The translations under genes and the position numbers were made by a program. DNA of 64,000 nucleotides, taken from NCBI RefSeq assembly GCF_000283155.1, contig NW_004454207.1, positions 8,902,313-8,966,312 on the forward strand. The letters run 5' to 3'. The number at the start of each line of letters is the position of its first letter. The first letter of the stretch is position 1. This DNA comes from Ceratotherium simum simum. Lineage: Eukaryota; Chordata; Mammalia; Perissodactyla; Rhinocerotidae. Below, in pieces: positions 57,725 to 64,000 of this stretch. Under the pieces are notes generated by a model that was not told the DNA's origin, searched no databases, and saw only the letters and a program-made list of their open reading frames with translations.

Positions 57725-59340
57725 TGTTAAGGTCAAGAAAAAGAGTGAAAAACTTAAGGTTAGTCACTAGGTTTATTACATAATACAATCTTAGACAATA
57801 TAACTTGACATGACACCCAGCCATGAAAGATGAGGTGGTTAGTTCTTAGTTTTTGTCCCACTTTCCCAGCCCCATGTCCCAAATGATCAATGTATGTTAA
57901 TTTTTCTTTGTGAAGATTTATAACATTTACATTCTATTCTACAACTATGATTCCTCAGCTTTAACATCTTAGTTCTGTATTTTAACGGACTCAGAGCTCA
58001 TACCCATTCCTCTTACTGGAACTTGCTTGGGGAACCTGGTATCCCCTCTCTTCTGGGTTCCCATTAAATGTCCAGAACCGGGGCTCACTGGACCCAAAGG
58101 TGGATCTTATCCTGCAGGCTTTGGCTTCCCCAGGCTGCTCTGCCACCCAGCAAGTGCCTCCACAGAGGAAGAAGGGGAGAAGGCAATGGTATGTGACTTA
58201 TCTAAATCACTTCTCAAGTCTTTTGCATTAAAGAATTCAAATTCTTTCCAGTCAATAAAAACATGCTATGGATAACCTTTTGTTTAAGCTCCACATGAAA
58301 ATTAGATATTTAGTTCCTAATAAACATATTCTATTCATTACTCATTCATTCAACAAATATTTAATCAGTTCCTACCACGTGTCAAGTAGGATGCTGGGAG
58401 CTGGGATTACTATGGTGAACAAGACAGACATGGTTCCTGTCCTTATTTTATACTCGAAATTATAAAGTAAGCATTTCTTTTGAGGCTTTAGATCTTATGC
58501 ACTTAGTGTTTTCTGAATATATCCATGCTACAAACAGGTATTTTGCAAATAACATGCTTGGCATTTTGAGACAGTGCCAAAAGTATATCCAAATATGCCT
58601 AAAGAGGAAATCAGTTGTGGGATGATTAATATTGAGTCAACCATCTTACTCTTAAGTACTACAATAAATAAAAATAGAGCTAGACAGTCAATGCTGTTTA
58701 CCGAGTTACATTTCCCTGTTTAATGTCCATTTTCCCTATCAGACTGTTTGTACCACAAAGGCAGGCTCCATGTGTCTCGTTCTTGTTCATTGCTGTAATT
58801 TTAGCACAGAATCTGTACAATGAATTTGTTAACCAAATGGTTAAATATTCAAAGCTCATAACTGTCCCCCAGAATATGAGAATAAATTAAATAAATTATT
58901 TAAAAATTTAGGGCAGATGTTATCAGTACCTAACACAATATAAAGTTGTCATACTACTGTGTGCATGCATTTCTTACTAAAAGTGGAATGTTAAATATGT
59001 TTGGGAAACCAGACCTGTAGAGACGGTACACAGCATAAGACAGGCCATCTACCTCGATCTATTACCCAATTTTACTGCGAGTGCTCTCCCCCCAACCCTT
59101 ATTGCTGACTCACTAAGGAAATGGCTGCCCTATCTTTTAACGATATGTAAAAAAAATTAAATGTCTGTAGTAAGATTTTTCATAATCCAGTCATGAAAAA
59201 TCAACTTCTTACCAGATTTTGATTTAGAAAGTTCTGTCTTTGTAAGTGCAGAACAGTGTTTTAAACATCAACGGGTTGTACCTGGGGCTGTAATTCTCAT
59301 ATGAAATTAAAATAATGTCCACACAAACTGGCAAGTAAGT
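57725..59340. other. Unassigned AT-rich sequence with two old repeats
   Basis: Bases 58340-58440 ('attcattcaacaaatattta', then 'ggtgaacaagacagacatgg') are the ancient dispersed repeat. Bases 58735-58830 ('aaaggcaggctccatgtgtc') are an L2 end. The remainder holds no recognised gene. It lies just downstream of the candidate minus-strand poly(A) site. Confidence 0.45.
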
Positions 59341-59366
59341 TCTTCAAGCAGAAGGAGCAACAATAT

Positions 59367-59372
59367 TTTATT
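59367..59372 (-). terminator. Candidate poly(A) signal
   Basis: AATAAA on the minus strand lies in 'gaaataaaatattgttgctc', with the GU-rich element 'agtttgtgtggaca' 35-50 bases downstream. This would place cleavage at about 59340-59355. Confidence 0.5.
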
Positions 59373-60053
59373 TCATTACAAATAAACATTTCACAAAATT
59401 TAATTGGGAATGTATATATACTATTAAGCAGAACACAGAAAACGAAGAAATAAGGTATTGGGACCTAAAATATCATTTAAAATCCCATCAATTTTATCTT
59501 ACACATAGTAAGTACTCAATACAACTGAACTGAAAATAAACACTTTATAATATGTGCTTGCAAAATGTGTAATGCTGTAGTAGTAAAGTACAACTTCCAA
59601 ATATGAGATTTTGTCTGTCAAATTTTTAAAAAGCCTTTAAAAATATGATATGCACAAGCTTGCCCTGAGGGAAAGTAAGATGGAATATAGATTACAAAAT
59701 CTTTACATATTTTCCACAATAGCTTTTTGAAATTGGAAAAGAGCAAATAGTTGTGGAAAAAACTGAATGAACCAATTACTAAAAATTCAGTGCATTCATA
59801 ACTACCTGATGGAAAATTTGAAGCACCTTTTCTCTCACCTTCTTATATCATCATATGAAATGTATGAATTATATAGGCCTTAATCTTCAGAAACTTAAGA
59901 AAACTTCAAGTTAGAAACCAAAGTGTCATCAGAAAAAGAAAAATCTGGTATAAAATTTGCTACCATAAGGCCACTGCTTCAAGTTCGTTCATGTACAGAC
60001 ACTATACAATTCAGATACTTTTGTTGTTCATTTTTATTACAGAAGCAAAACTT

Positions 60054-60055
<2 letters not shown>

Positions 60056-60091
<36 letters not shown>

Positions 60092-60278
60092 TATTTTTTC
60101 CCCCCAAAGCCCCAGTAGATAGTTGTATGTCATAACTGCACATCCTTCTAGTTGCTGTATGTGGGACCCGGCCCCAGGATGAATGGAGAAGTGGTGCCTC
60201 GATGCGCACCCGGGATCCGAACCCGGGCCACCAGCATTGCAGCGCGCGCACTTAACCACCAAGCCACAGGGCCGGCCC
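60056..60278 (-). mobile_element. Young ERE SINE inside the candidate 3'UTR
   Basis: A pure run of 29 T (60056-60084) is the uninterrupted A tail. The head and the B-box region ('ggttcggatcccgggtgcgc' on the minus strand) are intact. The 15-bp duplication agaagcaaaactttc is perfect at 60041-60055 and 60279-60293. It lies in the same orientation as the candidate transcript and brings an AATAAA (60095-60090, minus strand) just before its A tail. Confidence 0.97.
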
Positions 60279-60610
60279 AGAAGCAAAACTTTCAACATAT
60301 AAACGTCTAGATATAACTCAGTTAAATTCTCTATGAAACCATGCTCAGAGAAAAATGCATCAACAAATAATGCCCTTTTGAGACTTTTTGCAAAAGAAAC
60401 TGTATTTAATACAACTTTTAAATTGAATACTGTAATTTAAAAGCAATCGTTAAGTGTAAAAAAGTTGCAGCATTCCACTACAGAAAAATAAAGTTATTTT
60501 ATCAAGAAAGTTACAGTATTAGTGCTTGAGTGCCAATTCTAACTCCTGACAAAAAGAGATGCTCCCAAATATCATCCTGTAGTGTTGCTTCCGTTTGTAA
60601 CAATTCCAGA

Positions 60611-60640
60611 TTAGACTGCTGTGGCAATGTTTGCATATTC
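60611..60640 (-). CDS. Candidate C-terminal coding tail (phase 0)
   Basis: If the exon is read in phase 0 the open frame gives EYANIATAV and a TAA, a tail ending in a class I PDZ-ligand-like T-A-V. If instead one base belongs to the previous codon, the second frame stays open for 43 further codons (opening NMQTLPQQSN) to a TAA near 60509. A third frame is also open for about 40 codons. The phase cannot be chosen without the preceding exon. I do not recognise any of the three tails. Confidence 0.25.
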   Translation of the reverse strand, partial: EYANIATAV

Positions 60641-60660
60641 CTATTGAGAGAAAACAAAAG

Positions 60661-62240
60661 AAATACAGACTTCAAAAGAAGCGTCAGTTATAACATCTGA
60701 GCTAGAGTTTTGTTCACACTGCAATTTTCAAAATATTTTAATTTATATAGTACTACTTGCATTCAAGATCCCCACAAGGGTATGTGGAACCCCAAAGACA
60801 CAAAGTAACAACAGAACACGTCAAAGTGGATATCAAATGATAAGTCAGTAGGACAAAGCAAATATATGGCACTTGATACGCTAGTATCAGTAAGTTGATG
60901 AAAACGGCTTTCTGCTATTTGGGTGAGTTTCACTGGGAACACCCGGCCAAAAATCAAGACTCTTAACCCCTAGTCCCTCAAGTACGGAGCCTGACGTGAC
61001 ACACACATAACCTCAAACTGGAATTTTATCTTTGTCATCATATGCTATCTAATTCTAAAACTATATGGGCTCTTCTAGCTCGGCTGATAACAGCAGAGAA
61101 AGCTGTTAGAGGGAGGAAAACAGCTTTCTTGCTTTTGGATGGTTACCTACAAGAAAAAGATATGAGAATCAAAAAACACAGGAAAAGGAATTCACAAGAA
61201 CAATAAACTATGATCAAAGGGTAATGAACGTGGATTCTATACTGGATGCTATGCAAAATATTAAATTACCAACCACAAACTGGACATAAAACCATGCAAC
61301 TAACAAAAGAGCAAAAATGGTAGAATGGCATGTTTTTCTGGGACATTAAAAAAATTTATTAATATATATATATCCTTACCTTTTACTAGGATCATACATT
61401 ATTAAAACTGAAAGAAATTTAAAAGTCAATTTATTTCTTGGCATTTATATTAGTATGGAAACGTTTAACTCCAAACAAAAGCAATGCTGATAGAAAATTC
61501 TTATTCTTCTATTTTGGTTAATAAAATGTTCAAAATACACGCATATATATTTTTGTCAACATCATTCCTTTAAATAGAGGTAGAACTTCATTGCATCCTA
61601 TTTCTTTACTCATATAATATAAAAATTATATACATTGATCTTCAAATAAAATATCTGTTGCCTACTAACAACTTTAAACGGAAAAGGAAACTAATAATTC
61701 TTAAAATTTTTTTCAACTTAAATATCTTGTTTATAAAAATGTATGATTATTCTGAATCACATTCACCTTGACACAGCTTCTTCCACACCATCTCTCAGAT
61801 TGATCCCTCCATTCTTCCAATTATTTGAAAACTTATTTTAAGCAGAATGGTGAACTAGACATACGAGCACCACCCTCGTCTAGGTTTTCATAACTTGACA
61901 CTTGGGTCATTGCAAATGTTCCCTTGTTGGTCTTCCTGCATCTCGTCTCCTCCCCTGAAGCCTGCCTACCCAGTGCTCACCAAGCGACCATCCTCAAATA
62001 CCACTTTCTCCTTCTCAGTCTAGGAAGATGTCCTGCTGCTACCACATCACATCCGCAAGATTCTACCCAGCTTTCCCGGCCCTCCATAATTTGCACACCC
62101 TTATCGTTACCCAAGTCTACATTCTCCTGCCAAATGTGGATCTTTGGCTGTAGCCCCTTCTGTGTCCTGCTCTTCTGCATGCCTCAGCTTACAAGCTACC
62201 TCCTCTGTGAAGAGTAGACATAAAAGTACTTAGCATACAT
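60661..62240. other. AT-rich sequence, intron-like, with an L2/MIR-like part
   Basis: If the minus-strand exon is real this is its last intron. The stretch 61910-62230 is GC-richer ('cctgcctacccagtgctcac', then 'cctcagcttacaagctacct') and may be an old LINE2 piece. The overlapping frames there are on both strands and unsupported. Confidence 0.4.
61060..61146 (-). other. Second candidate splice acceptor, alternative exon
   Basis: On the minus strand 'atctttttcttgtag' (AG at 61148-61147) precedes GTAACCATCC. Two frames remain open, for 12 codons (NHPKARKLFSSL) and 23 codons, before stops. It lies 0.5 kb upstream of the acceptor at 60641. It could be an alternative terminal exon or a chance site. 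Confidence 0.2.
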
Positions 62241-62902
62241 TCCCTGACCATTCCTAATATATTGATCTTTTCTTCCTCTCTTTAGACATTTATCATCTGT
62301 GAAATTAAGCTTTTCAAAAATATGGTTGTGCAGAAAAGAGTTAACATAGCAGGCCTGACTGCTGTCCTTGGAAAGGCTTCCTTACAAGGCTGGCCCTTGG
62401 CTAGTATCCGGGAACTTAGGTTTCAGGAGGGTTCCCACCATTGATGAGCATCTAAACTGCCCAAACAATATGGTCTATACTGAACACCTGCTTTCCTTCT
62501 GAGAGTCTGGAGTTTGGATACGTGCCTGGCAGGGGGTGCCTACATGACCAGCCCCCAACAGAAACCCTGGACACTGAGTCTCTAGTGAGTTTCCCTGGTT
62601 GGCAACATTTCACACGTGTTGTCACAACTCGTTGCTGAGGGAATTAAGAAAGTCTTGTGTGCCTCCACTGGGAGAGGACTCTTGGAAACTGGCACCTGGT
62701 GTCCTCTGGACTTGGTCCGCACGCCAATTCCCTGTGCTGACTGTGTTGCGCAGCCTTCTGCTGTAAAACATCACAGCCCGAGTACCACCACATGCTGAGT
62801 CCTCTGAGTCCTCCTAGCCAATCACCGAACCTGGGGGTGGTCTTGGGGACCCCTGACACAATGGCTGCTGTTCACTAACTTTTTAGAGCTAAGGATGTAT
62901 GG
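62241..62902. other. Unassigned sequence
   Basis: No gene is seen. Frames at 62616-62859 lie on both strands with no domain. Confidence 0.3.
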
Positions 62903-62904
62903 AT

Positions 62905-62954
<50 letters not shown>

Positions 62955-62955
62955 G
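62903..62955. repeat. (GT)n(AT)n compound microsatellite
   Basis: An uninterrupted GT run of about 15 units (62911-62940) is followed by seven TA units. This is long enough to be length-polymorphic in a population. Confidence 0.95.
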
Positions 62956-62967
62956 ATTAGATTTGAT

Positions 62968-63520
62968 TCCATTCAACAAGCATTTTCTAAAGACGGGCTA
63001 CGCATCTGATGAGGCACCCTCTATTCTCGAGTCGATCATCTATTTGGGGAAATAGGAAGGTAAACAGCAACCTTCTGTTTAGAGAATAGAGACCAAATGA
63101 AACAAGAGCTAAAGAAGGGGCTTTAGTAAGGCTCTACAGTGGGTCTTCAAAGGAAAGCAGGGTTTAATAAGAAAAGAATGGGGATCGGGGGGCTATTCCT
63201 AGCCAAGAGAACAGCAGGAACAAAGAGATGAATACATGAAAACATATGTTATGCTCCAAAAAGCAGAGAGTCCATGGAGAAATGTGGTTAGAAAGGTAGC
63301 TTAGGGCTGGACCTGGCTAACAAGTCTGGTCTCTTTTTTCATGGGCAACAGAATCCTTGAAAGGTGATATGATTCAATTCACAAGAGTGATATGATTCAA
63401 TCTGTGTTTCAGGACAGTAACTGTGCTAGCAGTGAGGGGACAGAATAAGCAAATCACAGGAGGAATGTAAACAAGTTAGAGGCTCCAAAGATTCTGAAAA
63501 TAGACCAGGAATACATAAGA
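62968..63520 (+). repeat. Ancient dispersed repeat, longest copy
   Basis: It starts 'tccattcaacaagcattttc' and continues with 'agaacagcaggaacaaagag', 'gatatgattcaattcacaag' and 'ttcaggacagtaactgtgct'. That is the order of the old family seen at 32623 and 53055. It is non-coding and heavily diverged. Confidence 0.55.
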
Positions 63521-63544
63521 GTGTAGCATGCAGGAAAGGTGGCA

Positions 63545-63826
63545 TTTTCAATCAGTGGGAAAAGGACAAATTATTCAACAAACAGTGTTAGAAAAACTAT
63601 CTATTGGGAAAAAAATTAGATCCCGACTTCACATTGTATCATAAAAATAAATTCTATATGGAATAAGTATTTATGTGTTTAAAAAATTAACCATAAAACC
63701 ACTTAAAGGAAACACAGTAAGGAATTTTTATAAGCATAAGGCATGATATGAAATCTAGAAGCCATATAGGACAAACTTGACAGATTCACGAACATTTACA
63801 AGTTCTGTAATATAAAAGCCACCATA
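63545..63826 (+). mobile_element. L1 ORF2 internal fragment
   Basis: 'gtgggaaaaggacaaattat', then 'tcaacaaacagtgttagaaa', 'ccataaaaccacttaaagga' and 'ctagaagccatataggacaa', match the order of a late part of L1 ORF2. Frames are broken. An ERE follows at once. Confidence 0.75.
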
Positions 63827-64000
63827 GGGCCGGCCCCGTGGCTTAGCGGTTAAGTGCGCGCGCTCCGCTACTGGCGGCTCAGGTTCAGATCCCAGGTGCG
63901 CACCGACGCACCACTTCTCCGGCCATGCTGAGGCCGCGTCCCACATACAGCAACTAGAAGGATGTGCAACTATGACATACAACTGTCCACTGGGGCTTTG
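63827..64000 (+). mobile_element. ERE SINE, truncated by the window edge
   Basis: It has the head 'gtggcttagcggttaagtgc', the B-box region 'ggttcagatcccaggtgcgc' and 'acatacaactgtccactggg' up to the last base. The tail and right duplication lie outside the window. Confidence 0.95.

Larger units (their letters stand above)
59345..60640 (-). other. Candidate terminal exon with 3'UTR of an unknown gene
   Basis: On the minus strand a strong acceptor (pyrimidine-rich 'cttttgttttctctcaatag', AG at 60642-60641) opens an exon starting GAATATGCAA. The rest is AT-rich and 3'UTR-like, ending at AATAAA (59372-59367) with a GU-rich 'tttgtgtgg' some 40 bases further on. Acceptor, stop codon, signal and downstream element are all in the right order and spacing. 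An ERE at 60056-60278 has enlarged the region. No donor or upstream coding exon is proven inside the window, so expression is inferred. Confidence 0.5.

Noticed and set aside
1..64000. A CRISPR array, phage, plasmid or bacterial operon
   Set aside because: No direct-repeat/spacer arrays, no ribosome-binding-site-led gene series and no long contiguous frames are present. Composition and repeats are mammalian.

Overview
This is a window of mammalian nuclear DNA, almost certainly from an odd-toed ungulate and most likely an equid. The main evidence is 18 copies of the tRNA-derived ERE SINE, which carry a tRNA-like head of the ggccggcccc-gtggcttagcggttaag type and a ggttcggatcccgg B box. I know this family only from horses and their relatives. 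No bacterial, plasmid or phage architecture is present, there is no CRISPR array, and no complete protein-coding gene can be read. Nearly every open frame in the window is a chance frame or a translated SINE. The recurrent peptides of the KCARSAAGGPGSDPG type are ERE sequence.

Layout. From 1 to about 33 kb the window is ordinary intergenic or intronic sequence. It is built from 3' ends of old L1 elements, MaLR (MLT1/MST-like) LTRs, hAT-Charlie and Tigger MITEs, L2/MIR fossils and ERE insertions, and it includes a roughly 0.9 kb G/A-rich tract at 21.9-22.8 kb. From about 33.4 to 35.2 kb lies a strong CpG island, the only clear promoter-like landmark. It holds a plausible start codon in good context (34498) that runs after six codons into a gap of exactly 100 N (34517-34616). 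About 400 bp before the gap is a 20-base near-perfect match to the end of an Illumina adapter (34099-34118), so this part of the assembly should not be trusted base by base. From 35 to 59 kb repeat-rich sequence resumes. It includes a 519-bp solo ERV LTR with 4-bp target duplications nested inside an older antisense MLT1 (47575-48093).

At the right side (about 59.35-60.64 kb) the minus strand shows a textbook splice acceptor, a short open frame to a stop, about 1.2 kb of AT-rich 3'UTR-like sequence and an AATAAA signal followed by a GU-rich stretch. This is my best candidate for a real terminal exon. A young ERE with a pure 29-base A tail has inserted into it in sense. A second acceptor-like site lies upstream at 61146. 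I cannot name the gene. How the CpG-island gene and the minus-strand terminal exon relate cannot be decided from this window: they could be different genes, overlapping or neighbouring.

I found no new biological system. The points most worth checking are the adapter remnant and gap in the promoter, the SINE inside the candidate 3'UTR with its own poly(A) signal, the nested solo LTR, and an ERE whose target duplication lies about 26 bp beyond its A-rich tail, with a hairpin in between.
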